Shown here: positions 14,324 through 23,189 of the stretch, one piece after another
How positions within the stretch are numbered: position 1 is the stretch's first letter
Layout: each line of letters begins with the position of its first letter
Assembly: GCA_023473795.1 (NCBI GenBank)
Contig: JAMCYS010000161.1
Span: 1 to 35,601 of the forward strand
Origin: Chloroflexota bacterium
GTDB taxonomy: Bacteria > Chloroflexota > UBA6077 > FW602-bin22 > JAMCYS01
DNA: 35,601 bases
Direction: 5' to 3'
Program-made: the position numbers and the translations under genes
The notes under the pieces: generated by a model
What the model was told of the DNA's origin: nothing
What the model saw: the letters and a program-made list of their open reading frames with translations, nothing else
The model's database searches: none

Positions 14324-14608
14324 ATGGCTAGGGCAACCTGGAACGGCGCCGTGCTGGCGCGGAGCGACAAGACGATCGTTGTCGAGGGCAACCACTACTT
14401 TCCGCCCGAAGCGGTCAACCGGCAGTACTTCACTGCCAGCGACACTCACACCACCTGCCACTGGAAGGGCGAGGCGAGCTACTTCGATGTGGTGGTCGAC
14501 GGCCAGACGAACAAGGACGCTGCCTGGTACTACCCGGCGCCCAAGGAGGCAGCCCGGCAGATCGCCGGTTACGTCGCCTTCTGGAAAGGCGTGCGCGTCG
14601 AGCCGTAG
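14324..14608 (+). CDS. DUF427 family protein
   Basis: A complete 94-residue DUF427 protein: WNGAVLARSD, then EGNHYFPPEAVNRQYF, DTHTTCHWKGEASYFDVVVDG, KDAAWYYPAPKEAARQI and the closing FWKGVRVEP. The family is a small beta-rich domain of unknown biochemical role. The CHWKG segment with its cysteine is typical. The ribosome site is poor (AGAGAGG about 16 bases upstream). It stands alone between a MITE-like element and a truncated gene. A shortened paralogue lies at 20546-20734. Confidence 0.9.
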   Translation: MARATWNGAVLARSDKTIVVEGNHYFPPEAVNRQYFTASDTHTTCHWKGEASYFDVVVDGQTNKDAAWYYPAPKEAARQIAGYVAFWKGVRVEP

Positions 14609-14676
14609 TCCCTTCTCCAGCCGGTTGTCTCACCCTGGTCTTGACGCTTCCTCGCACCCGCGGCAGGGGTCTGACT

Positions 14677-15255
14677 CTACTGCCACGGCCAAGCCACTCG
14701 CTGCCAGTTGCCCCGGCTGGCCGCCGGGTAGCCGCCAAAGGTGTACCACAACACCCCGGCGCTCGGGCAGGCCACGTTGGCGTAGACCGTGCCCGAGCCG
14801 GTGCCCCGACCCTCTACCTCAGGGTCGGCCAGCGGCCGCACAAACGCTCCCGACACGTCTCCCGCCTGCCCTGACGCCTTGGCCCTGGGGAGCAGCTGCG
14901 CCAGTCGCTCGTAGCGGCGCCGCGACGCCGTGACGTAGGCGTCGCCCTCGCCGGCGGTCGCCCCGGCCGGATTGTTCGTGCCCGCCAGCCAGCCGTTCTC
15001 CGCTTGCCGCTGGCGGTAGGTGGCGCGGTCGCGCTCGTAGACGGCGAACGATTCGTCTTTGCCATCCACCGCGAAGAGCATCATCCCCGCCGTTCGCTCG
15101 CCACGCGCCAGCGTTGCCTCCACCTCGGCCAGCGAGCGGCAGGTCTCCAGCATCTCGCTCAGCAGCACGTAGGGCGGCAGCGCCGGCCGGCTGCCGCTCG
15201 TCGGTTTCGTCGCTGGTAGGAAGTTGTAGTGCAGCCACAGGCGCTCGGCGTTCAT
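14677..15255 (-). pseudogene. 5'-truncated C45-type acyltransferase/peptidase
   Basis: About 192 residues from an ATG at 15255 match only the later part of acyl-CoA:6-aminopenicillanate acyltransferase-like (C45, Ntn-hydrolase) proteins: PPYVLLSEMLETCRSLAEVEATLARG, then MMLFAVDGKDESFAVYERD and LAGTNNPAG, down to VLWYTFGGYPAA at the C-terminus. Full members are about 350 residues, and the N-terminal nucleophile cysteine region is missing. Upstream of 15255 the sequence becomes the divergent FadR-gene promoter. It is probably an inactive remnant left by a rearrangement. Confidence 0.65.
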
Positions 15256-15292
15256 TACAGGCCAATCGCCGCTAGGCTCTGACTCTAAGCGC

Positions 15293-15321
15293 TTGACAGA
15301 CCAGCGACAGCGCGGTAGTAT
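15293..15321 (+). promoter_or_regulatory. Sigma70-type promoter for the FadR-like gene
   Basis: TTGACA (15293-15298), a 17-base spacer and TAGTAT (15316-15321), 53 bases before the chosen start codon. It is the only strong promoter seen ahead of the regulator - PLP enzyme - solute-binding protein series. Confidence 0.7.
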
Positions 15322-15373
15322 GCGGCATATATGGTAAGCGGAGTAGGTGAGACACCTCATAGGGGAGAGGCCA

Positions 15374-16129
15374 ATGTGCGCGCAGGTGATGAGTAACGAA
15401 GGGCACCAATTGCTGTTTCGGCTCCAGCGTCCGGAAACCTTGCCGGAGCGAGTCGTAGAGAAATTCGTTTCCCTGATCCAAGATGGCACGATCGCTCCCG
15501 GGGACAGGCTTCCACCAGAACGGGAGCTAGGCCGCATGTTCGGTGTCGGTCCAAGCGTGATGCGAGAGGCGCTACAGGTCCTTGCCTCCCGTGGGTTGAT
15601 ATGTGTACACCAGGGCGTTGTGGCCACGGTGACCACGCCCGACGCCTGGGCCATAATGGACACCTCTCTGCTCGCTATTCATCCGAGCCTGTCCTACACC
15701 CCCAACATCGTCGAGGCTCGCTCCTTGATTGAGAAGCAGGCCGCTTTGCTGGCGTGCGAGCGTGCGACAGAGGCCGACATCGACGCGATGTGGCATTGGC
15801 TCCTGAGGTGCGAAGCCAGCGACGACAAGGACGGACGCGCTTTTGCCAACCTGCAGTTCCATCTAGCCCTAGTGAACGCGGCACACAATCCAGTCATCAC
15901 CCTGCTGTACGAACCTCTGCTCACGCTGCTCGACACCCAGCTGATCCGCTCGGCGGATCAAGAGCATCTGATGGCAGCTCGCCTCGGCCATCGCAGGATT
16001 TGCGAGGCGGTCCGACGAAGGGACCAGGCTGCGACCCGTCTTGAGCTCGAGCGGCACTTTGAGCAGGCCTTGGCGGGGCCTGACGCGCCACTAGTACCGG
16101 CAGCTGATACCACTGGGGACCAGCAATAG
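15374..16129 (+). CDS. GntR-family regulator, FadR/FCD subgroup
   Basis: About 251 residues. The N-terminal winged helix has ERVVEKFVSLIQDGTIAPGDRLPPERELGRMFGVGPSVMREALQ-type features (PPERELG, VMREAL). The all-helical FCD sensor domain follows (EARSLIEKQAALLACERAT, FHLALVNAAHNPV, HRRICEAVRRRD). The histidines in FHLAL and GHRRI are usual metal ligands in FCD domains. ATG 15374 is chosen for GGGGAGAGG a few bases upstream. The PLP-enzyme gene starts 27 bases later, so it probably controls use of that enzyme's substrate, perhaps a D-hydroxyamino acid. Confidence 0.92.
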   Translation: MCAQVMSNEGHQLLFRLQRPETLPERVVEKFVSLIQDGTIAPGDRLPPERELGRMFGVGPSVMREALQVLASRGLICVHQGVVATVTTPDAWAIMDTSLLAIHPSLSYTPNIVEARSLIEKQAALLACERATEADIDAMWHWLLRCEASDDKDGRAFANLQFHLALVNAAHNPVITLLYEPLLTLLDTQLIRSADQEHLMAARLGHRRICEAVRRRDQAATRLELERHFEQALAGPDAPLVPAADTTGDQQ

Positions 16130-16156
16130 AGAAAAAGCGTTATGAGGTTAAGCTGA

Positions 16157-17290
16157 ATGCTGTCGTCAGATCGGGTGAGAGACGGGATGATTGCGCGGAT
16201 TGACGTCGTTGGACAGCGAAAGGAGGAACTGGATACTCCGGCGCTACTTGTCGATCTGGCGGTAATGGAACGAAACATCGCGCGCATAATGCGAACTTGT
16301 CGGGAAGCGGGTGTCAACTGGCGGCCTCATACCAAAGGGCAGAAGGTGCCGGCAATTGCCCACAAGGAGATCGCGGCCGGGGCTATCGGCGTTACCTGCG
16401 CCAAGCTGGGCGAAGCGGAGGTGATGGCGGCTGCTGGCATCAAGGACATCCTTATCGCCAACCAAATAGTCGGTGCTCAGAAACTAGCCAGGCTGATGCG
16501 GTTGACGTTGACCGCGGACGTGATCGTCGCCGTGGACAGCGTAGTCCAGGTGGAAGCGTTGGCCGCTGCCGCAAGGCTGGCCGGCGTTCAACTGCGCGTG
16601 GTGGTTGAGGTGAACATAGGCATGAATCGGGCCGGCGTTGATCCGGGTGAAGCCGCGGTCGCGCTCTCCCGGTCAGTGAATTCCTGCCCAGGACTGCGCT
16701 TAGCGGGTCTAATGGGTTGGGAAGGACACACGGTTAAGATCCGTGATCCTGAAGAGAAACGTCGGGCGGTGCAACATTCCGTCCGTCTTCTTACAGACAC
16801 GGCAGAGCTCTGCCGTCAAGGCGGCTTACCGGTGGAGATCGTCAGTTGCGGCGGCACTGGCACCTATCGGATCACGGCCTACCAGCGCGGCGTCACTGAA
16901 GTTCAAGCTGGCGGCGGCATATTCTCCGACGTGCACTATCGGACGAACATGGGCCTCGACCACGAGTACGGCCTGACCGTCCTTGCCACGGTGGTGAGCA
17001 GACCGAGTCCTACGCGCCTCATCTGCGACGCCGGCAAGAAGGCGATGAGTTGCGATGCCGCTACCCCGGAACCTATTGGCCTGGGCGACGTCGCTGCCGT
17101 ACGCCTGTCCGCGGAACACGCTACCGTCGAGCTCGGCGCTCCCAATCCGATTCCCGAGATCGGGGACAAGGTGGAGTTCGTCGTCGGCTACTCTGATACG
17201 ACGGTGATGCTGCACGAAGAGATGTTCGGACTTCGTGGGGGTGTAGTGGAGGTGGTGTGGCAAATACTGGGTCGGGGCAAGATTCGTTAG
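16157..17290 (+). CDS. D-threonine aldolase/D-serine dehydratase-like PLP enzyme
   Basis: A 377-residue fold-type III (alanine racemase N-domain) enzyme. ELDTPALLVDLAVMERNIARM-like start, then WRPHTKGQKVP with the PLP lysine K60, GVTCAKLGEAEVM, VEVNIGMNRAG and CGGTGTY. The C-terminal DSD1-like domain ends with GYSDTTVMLHEE. In characterised D-threonine aldolase and D-serine dehydratase this last motif carries the metal ligands as H-x-C/D; here it is Y345-S-D347, so metal use may differ. It would split or deaminate a D-beta-hydroxyamino acid. It lies between the FadR regulator and a solute-binding protein, suggesting uptake and breakdown of one substrate. A start at ATG 16187 is possible. Confidence 0.85.
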   Translation: MLSSDRVRDGMIARIDVVGQRKEELDTPALLVDLAVMERNIARIMRTCREAGVNWRPHTKGQKVPAIAHKEIAAGAIGVTCAKLGEAEVMAAAGIKDILIANQIVGAQKLARLMRLTLTADVIVAVDSVVQVEALAAAARLAGVQLRVVVEVNIGMNRAGVDPGEAAVALSRSVNSCPGLRLAGLMGWEGHTVKIRDPEEKRRAVQHSVRLLTDTAELCRQGGLPVEIVSCGGTGTYRITAYQRGVTEVQAGGGIFSDVHYRTNMGLDHEYGLTVLATVVSRPSPTRLICDAGKKAMSCDAATPEPIGLGDVAAVRLSAEHATVELGAPNPIPEIGDKVEFVVGYSDTTVMLHEEMFGLRGGVVEVVWQILGRGKIR

Positions 17291-17359
17291 CACCCAGCAG
17301 ATACCGGGTAGTCCCCAGTGAGATGATCGAGTCCATTAAAAGAAGAGGAGGATGACAAC

Positions 17360-19039
17360 GTGAATCCGGAGCTCAGACGACGTGACTTCCTGAAGCTTAC
17401 CTTGGGCGCGGCAGGCGCAGCTCTGGGCCAGTCTTGCGCTCAAGCCACGCCTCCCGCGCCGGCCAGCACCCAGCAGCCGGCCACCGCCAAGCCCGCGCAG
17501 GTGCCCGCTGCCCCCGTGCCGGCCACGGCCGCGCCTGCCCCGACCGCGGTGCCGACGCAGGCGCCTGCCGCGGCCACCAAGGCCGCCGGCCCAAAGCGCG
17601 GCGGCACCTTTACCCTGGCCAGAACCGATCGCATAGTGGAGTTCAACCCCTTCAGCCTGCTTGAGGGCCACTACCACTACCAACGTGCGCTCTACAATAC
17701 GCTCGGGCGCTATGACTTCCAGCTGAATCTCCAACCGGACCTGGCCGAGAAGTGGGACATCTCCCCCGACGGCAAGACAGTAACCTTCAAGCTCCGCCAA
17801 GGCGTCAAGTTCCACACGGGCCGCGAGTTCACCTCCGACGACGTCAAGGCCTCCGTCCAGTTCGGCCAGACCAACGAGCGTTCCATAATGGCTTCGTTGT
17901 TCAAGACGATCAAGCAGGTGGAGACGCCGGACAAGTTCACGGTCGCGTTCAAGTTTGACACCGTCAATCCCGGCATCTTTGACCTCATCGATGCTCTGTG
18001 GATTATCGACAAGAACACTATCGAGGACCGCGCCAAGACGGCCGTGGGCACCGGCCCCTTCAAGCTGGACAAGTACATCCCCAGCGACCGCGCCGAGTTC
18101 GTGCCTTTCGCGGACTACTGGGAGAAGGGTAAGCCCTATCTCGATCGGTACGTGATCAGGGACATTCCCGACGTGGCGGCACTGGCTCTTAACCTGGAAT
18201 CAGGCGCGGTAGATAGCATCTACCGCCCCAGCTTCCTGGACGTGGTACGCTTGCGCGATCAGGCTGGTGGCAAGTTCACGGTCGACATGGGCGCGCCTGG
18301 TCCTAGCCAGTTCGACATCGCCGTCAACTGCAAGCAGCCTCCTCTTGACAACAAGAAGGTACGTCAGGCCATCGCCTGGTCAATCGACCGCGAGCGCTTT
18401 GTGAAGTCCGTTCTGCAAAGCATTTCGCAGGCAACCTGCCTCATCTGGCCCCCGCACTCCTGGGCCTACTTCAAGGACTTGCAGGGCAAGATCGGGTATG
18501 ACCTGGAGAAGGCGAAGAGTCTACTCAAGGAGGCAGGGCTGGCCAGTGGCTTCGAGACGGAATTGTTAGTGTCATCCAAACAGGGCTTCGGCCTGGGTGA
18601 GCTCGCCGTGATGTTACAGGCGGACCTGAAGAAGATAGGCATCGAGGCCAAGGTCCTTGACGTCGAGCCGGCCCAGTACACAGCCCGCATGCAAACCAAG
18701 CGCGACATTTCGCTGGCTTCCCACACGTACGGCCGGGCAGGCAGAGACCCGGGCACAACGCTCACGGGCGCCATATCGTGGTATACGGAGAAGGAAGGCA
18801 GCTGGACGCGTTTCGAGTCGCCTGAGTATGTGCGCCTGCGAAGTGAACTTCAATCCACCCTCGACCGGGACAAGCGCGTGAGCCTCTGCCGCCAGATTCA
18901 AGAGCTGATGCTCGACGAGTGCCCTACCATACCGGTCGCCCTGTCACAGCGACCGTGGATCAATGCTAGCTACGTCAAGGATTTCTCCGTGAACCTTGAC
19001 AACTCGCCCTATGTGGGCAACTTCTGGCTGGACAGGTGA
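17360..19039 (+). CDS. Family 5 ABC solute-binding lipoprotein (peptide/opine type), SBP1
   Basis: A 559-residue exported protein. The Tat signal RRRDFLK is followed by a hydrophobic stretch and lipobox LGQSC, then a 50-residue Ala/Pro/Thr linker. The SBP_bac_5 domain has LAEKWDISPDGKTVTFKLRQGVKFH-type motifs, GTGPFKLDKY and VRQAIAWSIDRERFV. It would catch a peptide, opine or similar solute at the cell surface. GTG 17360 has GAGGAGG eight bases upstream. No permease or ATPase gene follows, so it must use a transporter encoded elsewhere. The protein at 29961-31652 is a close paralogue over the whole length. Confidence 0.93.
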   Translation: MNPELRRRDFLKLTLGAAGAALGQSCAQATPPAPASTQQPATAKPAQVPAAPVPATAAPAPTAVPTQAPAAATKAAGPKRGGTFTLARTDRIVEFNPFSLLEGHYHYQRALYNTLGRYDFQLNLQPDLAEKWDISPDGKTVTFKLRQGVKFHTGREFTSDDVKASVQFGQTNERSIMASLFKTIKQVETPDKFTVAFKFDTVNPGIFDLIDALWIIDKNTIEDRAKTAVGTGPFKLDKYIPSDRAEFVPFADYWEKGKPYLDRYVIRDIPDVAALALNLESGAVDSIYRPSFLDVVRLRDQAGGKFTVDMGAPGPSQFDIAVNCKQPPLDNKKVRQAIAWSIDRERFVKSVLQSISQATCLIWPPHSWAYFKDLQGKIGYDLEKAKSLLKEAGLASGFETELLVSSKQGFGLGELAVMLQADLKKIGIEAKVLDVEPAQYTARMQTKRDISLASHTYGRAGRDPGTTLTGAISWYTEKEGSWTRFESPEYVRLRSELQSTLDRDKRVSLCRQIQELMLDECPTIPVALSQRPWINASYVKDFSVNLDNSPYVGNFWLDR

Positions 19040-19468
19040 CCTAGAATTGAGAGAGGTCGACAGGCTACGACGTGGCACTGCGCTTGCCGTTGAGGCGACG
19101 GGCGAAATGGCTCACGGCATCCCATCGACAGCCCGCTCGCCGGGTGGTATGCGGCACTAGGGGGCCCCGCGGTCCGGCGGCGGTCGCTGGTGCGGTGCGA
19201 AGCGCGGACCACTGTTTGTAGTTGGGCGGTCGCTTGCCCCTACGGCTACGGGGTTGGTTGTCCAAGCGCCGCAACTGCTGCAGCCCTATGGCCGCTTGCC
19301 CCTACGGCTACGGGGTTGGCGCTACCGCTCTCAGGGCAGACGGGCGTGCTAACCCCCTAACCGCGGGGGCAGATGAGCCCGCTACTACCGAACGTTCGCC
19401 GTTCGCTGCTTGCTGGCGATTGTCGCCAAGGCGCGTCTGGACGGGGAGTGAAACAGGAGTGTTGACCC
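19040..19468. other. Gene-free stretch with a 27-bp direct repeat
   Basis: A 429-base gap with no gene seen. A 27-base sequence starting CGCTTGCCCCTACGG and ending GGGGTTGG occurs at 19231-19257 and again at 19293-19319, 62 bases apart. Only two copies are present, with a 35-base interval, so it is not a CRISPR array. Confidence 0.7.
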
Positions 19469-20467
19469 TTGGATAGCCGCGAGCGTGTCTACCGCGCCGT
19501 CGAGTTCGGGGGGCCGGACCGCGTGCCCCTCAGCTACAACCTCTCGCCCGGCTTCCGCCAGAAGTACCCCGTGGAAACCAAGGACCTGCTGGCGCTTTTC
19601 CCCTCCGACTTCGCCGCCACCGGCTTCGTCGAGTTCGAGGGCTACACCAAGCAGGTCGGCCTGCCGGAGAGCGACGCCTGGGGCGTAACCTGGCTGCGCC
19701 TCAACGACGACTTCATGGGCGAGGCCGTGGGCCATCCTCTGGCCGATTGGTCCGCCCTCGACGGCTACCGCCTGCCCGACCCGCTCGCCGTGGGCGACTG
19801 GTCCGGCGTGCCCGCCGCTCTCGCCCGTGACGACGGCCGCCGCTACGTCCTGGTCGACGGCGACACCCTCTTCCAGCGCCTCTTCTACCTGCGCGGCTTC
19901 GAGAACCTGATGGTCGACATCCATCTCGAGGCGCCGGAGTTCCTCCACCTTCGCGATCTGGTGGTCGACTACATCCTGCGCCGCCTCGCCAGGTGGCTGG
20001 AGTACCCGGTCGACGGCGTGCGCTTCCGCGACGACTGGGGCAGCCAGGAGGCGCTGCTCATCCACCCCAAGAAGTGGCGGCGCCTCTTCAAGCCCGCCTA
20101 CGCTCGCCTCTTCGCCGCGGTGCAGTCCGCCGGCAAGCACGTCTGGTTCCATAGCGACGGCAACATCCTGCCCATCGTGCCCGACCTTCTGGAGCTCGGC
20201 GCCCGCGTGCTCAATCCCCAGAACGCCGTCTGCGGCCTGGAGAACCTGGGCGCCTTCGCCGGCCGGGTCTGCTTCCAGGGCGAAGTCGACCGCCAGGCGG
20301 TGATGCCGCTGGCCACACCGGAAGAGGCCGCCGCCTATGCCCGTGGGGTAGTGGCGGCTCTGGGCACGCCGGCGGGCGGCGTCGTCGGCCATACCTTCGT
20401 CGGCCCCGACGTGCCCCCGGCCACCGTCGCCGCCATCTGGGAGGCGTTTCGCGGTTGCACCTACTGA
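19469..20467 (+). CDS. Uroporphyrinogen decarboxylase-like (URO-D/MtaA-type) protein
   Basis: A 332-residue TIM-barrel protein. The start RERVYRAVEFGGPDRVP is characteristic of URO-D-like methyltransferases. FRDDWGSQEALLIHPKKWRRLFKP, VWFHSDGNI and CFQGEVDRQAVM follow in the family order. Most such proteins outside heme operons are corrinoid- or thiol-linked methyltransferases or O-demethylases rather than decarboxylases; the substrate is unknown. TTG 19469 is used, ten bases after GGAG. The homocysteine-methyltransferase-like gene at 33794 has the same AGGAGTnnGACCC-TTG start context, which supports this choice. No corrinoid protein is encoded beside it. Confidence 0.85.
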   Translation: MDSRERVYRAVEFGGPDRVPLSYNLSPGFRQKYPVETKDLLALFPSDFAATGFVEFEGYTKQVGLPESDAWGVTWLRLNDDFMGEAVGHPLADWSALDGYRLPDPLAVGDWSGVPAALARDDGRRYVLVDGDTLFQRLFYLRGFENLMVDIHLEAPEFLHLRDLVVDYILRRLARWLEYPVDGVRFRDDWGSQEALLIHPKKWRRLFKPAYARLFAAVQSAGKHVWFHSDGNILPIVPDLLELGARVLNPQNAVCGLENLGAFAGRVCFQGEVDRQAVMPLATPEEAAAYARGVVAALGTPAGGVVGHTFVGPDVPPATVAAIWEAFRGCTY

Positions 20468-20545
20468 GCGAGTGCCCGTCCTGACCCTGGGGCCAGCAGG
20501 TCGTGCCCAAACCGGCAGGGCCGGTCGCTCGTCTCCCTCTCCCTT

Positions 20546-20734
20546 ATGACTAGTCTCCAGCCGAGCGACACGCACATCACCACGCCCGAGAAGGGCGAGG
20601 CGAGGGTCTACGACGTCGTCGTCGACGGCCACGTCAACAAGGACGCCGCCTGGTACCATCCGGAGCCCGAGGAAGCGGTCCAGCAGATCAGGAACTACAT
20701 CTCCTTCTGGAAGGGGATTCTGATCGAGGAGTGA
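20546..20734 (+). pseudogene. 5'-truncated DUF427 copy
   Basis: A 62-residue frame whose residues 7-62 (SDTHITTPEKGEARVYDVVVDG, then KDAAWYHPEPEEA and FWKGILIEE) match the second half of the DUF427 protein at 14324. The first 33 or so residues of the domain are missing, and the CHWKG cysteine motif has become TPEKG. No good ribosome site is seen before the ATG. It is probably a decayed paralogue, though a short product could still be made. Confidence 0.7.
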
Positions 20735-20754
20735 GCCCGTTCCGGGGCGGGGGG

Positions 20755-22068
20755 TCAGACGGCCAACACCGGCCGCGGCCGCAGTCGCCGGTAGAGCGAG
20801 AGGGCGGTCCGGCCCCCGGGCAGGGTGACCAACAGTAGGGATAGGGCCTCGCGGCGCCGCATCTGGCCGGGTTCCGCCATTATCGCGCTGCGCGCCAGGC
20901 GGCCCGCTGGGCCGAACTGCCCGGCCTCGCGCGCGTGCTGCGCCGCCGCCAGTAGAGCCCGGGCCAGCAGGCCGCGCCGCCGCTCGGGCCACCAGCCGGG
21001 GCGGGTCGGCAGTGCCGCCACTACCCGTTCCACGTAGGCCGCCACCTGCCAAGGCGCTGCCGTTGGCGACAGGAGGCTTACGCCGTGGCGGCAGAGGGTT
21101 TCCGCCACCCGTCCAGGATCCGCCAGCAGTGTCCCGCCCAGCGCACCGGCCCGCGCCAATCGCTCCTTGCCGCGCTCCAGCCTCTCCGCCGCCAGGTCGG
21201 CGCAGCCCTCCGCTAGGCAAGCTTCGGCCAGGAGGCGCTCGCGTTCGCCAGCCAGCCGCTCACCGCCCTCCGGCAGGGAGGCGAAAGCCTTCTCGATGAC
21301 GCCGATGATGTCCTCGTAGTACTGCCCACTGCGCCGCAGACGGCTGGTCACCGTGTCGCGGTGCTGCCGCCAGCCCAGCAGCGGTCGGGCGACGTAGGCC
21401 AGGTCGTAGCACGCCGCCAGCCGCAGCCACAGGTCCCAGTCGGCAGCCTGCGGCAGGCTCTCGTCCCAGCCGCCTACCGCCTGCAAACAGGCCCTGCGCA
21501 GCAGCACCCCGCCGATGCAGAAAATGAAGTTGTCGCGCAGTAGCGTGGCCTGCGCCTTTGGTGCCGGCAACGTGCAGTCGCTCGCCAGCCAGGGCAGCGC
21601 CCCCAGGCGCGGCGCGGCCATGTCTCCCAGAATGCGGTCCGCCTCGTCGATGAGGTAGACGTTGGCGAAGGCCAGCCCCGCCGCCGGGTGGCGGTCCAAC
21701 GCCGCCGCTTCCGCCGCCAGCAGCTCGGGCAGGCAGAGGTCGTCGCCCGAGCCGAACATCACGTACTCGCCCCGGGCGAGCCGCAGGGCGTCGTTGTAGG
21801 TCTGGTACTGGCCCAGGTTGCGCTCGTGGACGACGAGCCGGGTCTGACTGTCCCACAGCGTCCCCGTGTCCTCAGCCTGCGAAGGTCGCGGGGACAGCGC
21901 CGCCCGGGCCGCCGCCACCGTGTCGTCGGGCGAGACGTCGTCGACGACGATCAGCTCCCAGTCCCGGTAGCTCTGCCGCTGCAGGCTGGCGATTGCCTTG
22001 GCGACGTAGGCCGCCTGCTTGTAGGTGACCAGGATGACGCTGACCTTGGGGTTGGCGGCTGCGCCCAT
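20755..22068 (-). CDS. Family 2 glycosyltransferase
   Basis: A 437-residue GT-A protein. VSVILVTYKQAAYVAKAI, VVDDVSPDDT, the metal/nucleotide-binding GSGDD and the ADWDLWLRL catalytic-region motif are present in about the first 230 residues. The last 180 residues are Ala/Arg/Leu-rich helices, probably a substrate- or membrane-associated tail. It adds a sugar in polysaccharide or glycolipid synthesis; donor and acceptor are unknown. ATG 22068 lies six bases after the epimerase stop, so the two genes are coupled and probably share a pathway, the epimerase making the donor sugar. Confidence 0.9.
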   Translation of the reverse strand: MGAAANPKVSVILVTYKQAAYVAKAIASLQRQSYRDWELIVVDDVSPDDTVAAARAALSPRPSQAEDTGTLWDSQTRLVVHERNLGQYQTYNDALRLARGEYVMFGSGDDLCLPELLAAEAAALDRHPAAGLAFANVYLIDEADRILGDMAAPRLGALPWLASDCTLPAPKAQATLLRDNFIFCIGGVLLRRACLQAVGGWDESLPQAADWDLWLRLAACYDLAYVARPLLGWRQHRDTVTSRLRRSGQYYEDIIGVIEKAFASLPEGGERLAGERERLLAEACLAEGCADLAAERLERGKERLARAGALGGTLLADPGRVAETLCRHGVSLLSPTAAPWQVAAYVERVVAALPTRPGWWPERRRGLLARALLAAAQHAREAGQFGPAGRLARSAIMAEPGQMRRREALSLLLVTLPGGRTALSLYRRLRPRPVLAV

Positions 22069-22074
22069 CGCTCG

Positions 22075-23064
22075 TTAGTCCCGTCTCGGCTGCCAGCCCA
22101 GCTGCGAGTAGACCCCGCTGCGGCGCGCCCACTCCACCGTCCGTGCCAGGCCGGCCGCGAACTTCACTCTGGGCGTCCAACCGAGCAGCTCCCTGGCCTT
22201 GGCGATATCGGCCGCGATGCGAAACTGATCGCCCGAGAGGGTCGGCCGGCGCTCGATGGGGTAGTCCCCCTTGCGCCCGAAGATCTCGGTTACGGTGTCG
22301 ATGAGCTGCTGGATGCTGACGTCGCTGCCGGTGCCCAGGTTGATCGCCTCGCCGTAGGTGCGGGGCTCGGCGATCGCCGCCAGCCAGGCGTCCACGATGT
22401 CGTCGATGTAGACGAAGTCGCGCGACTGCCGGCCGCTGCCGTAGAGGATGATCGGCTCGCCCTGCAGCAGGTTGGCGACGAAGACGCTGATCACCCCCTG
22501 GTAGGGGTTGGTCAGGCTCTGCCGGGGGCCGTAGACGTTGAACATGCGAAACGAGGTGACGTTGAAGGCGAAGTCCAGGTCGGTGCGCCGGGCCGTTTGC
22601 TGCACGTAGCGCTCGGCGGCGAACTTGCCGATGCCATAGTAAGATAGCGGCAAGCAGGGCGCCGTCTCCGGCGTGGGCACCTGCGCGGGCTCGCCGTACA
22701 CGGCCATCGAACTGGCGTAGAGCAACCGTGGCACCCGGTGGGCCAGACACTTCCCCAGCACGCCCAGCGTGCCGCGCACGTTGACGTCGAGGTCGGACTG
22801 CGGGTCGCCGAAAGACTTGATGTTGGAAACCTGTGCCGCGGCGTGCAAAACCACGTCAAGGCTTCGGCCGAAAGCCTCCGCCAGAACGCCCTCGTCGCGG
22901 ATGTCGCCTGGTAGGTACTCCACCGCCGCCGGCACGTTGGCGCGGAAGCCGGTCGTCTCGTTGTCTATGCCCACCACCCGGTAACCCTCGGCGAGCAGCC
23001 GCTCGCAGAGGTAACCGCCGATGAAGCCGGCGCAACCGGTGACCAGGGCCGTTCTCTCTGCCAC
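22075..23064 (-). CDS. NAD-dependent nucleotide-sugar epimerase/dehydratase
   Basis: A 329-residue extended SDR. The NAD motif TGCAGFIGG (about 9-17), the acidic residue in VGIDNETTG, DIRD, the catalytic serine in YASSMAVYG and Y143-x-x-x-K147 (YYGIGK) are intact. RMFNVYGPRQ and SRDFVYIDD are typical of UDP-glucose/GlcNAc 4-epimerase relatives. It makes a nucleotide sugar in the cytosol. The start is GTG 23064. A strong GGGAGGAG lies about 12 bases upstream, rather far but with no better candidate. It is first of a two-gene unit with the glycosyltransferase. Confidence 0.92.
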   Translation of the reverse strand: MAERTALVTGCAGFIGGYLCERLLAEGYRVVGIDNETTGFRANVPAAVEYLPGDIRDEGVLAEAFGRSLDVVLHAAAQVSNIKSFGDPQSDLDVNVRGTLGVLGKCLAHRVPRLLYASSMAVYGEPAQVPTPETAPCLPLSYYGIGKFAAERYVQQTARRTDLDFAFNVTSFRMFNVYGPRQSLTNPYQGVISVFVANLLQGEPIILYGSGRQSRDFVYIDDIVDAWLAAIAEPRTYGEAINLGTGSDVSIQQLIDTVTEIFGRKGDYPIERRPTLSGDQFRIAADIAKARELLGWTPRVKFAAGLARTVEWARRSGVYSQLGWQPRRD

Positions 23065-23189
23065 GGCGGGCGTTTCTCCTCCCGATCAGCCAAGGGGTCG
23101 CGCCAATTTACCACGCCCGCCGCCGGCCCGTCAAACACAACTCCTGCCCCGCGGCGGCTATAATTGGCATAATGAATGGAGGAACTGCC

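Noticed and set aside
19231-19319. Two 27-base direct repeats with a 35-base interval, CRISPR-like at first sight
   Set aside because: Only two copies, no further units, no cas genes and no leader; more likely a duplicated intergenic repeat.
19385-21220. 611-codon minus-strand open frame
   Set aside because: Antisense to the URO-D-like gene and running into the GT2 gene in another frame; no domain is visible.
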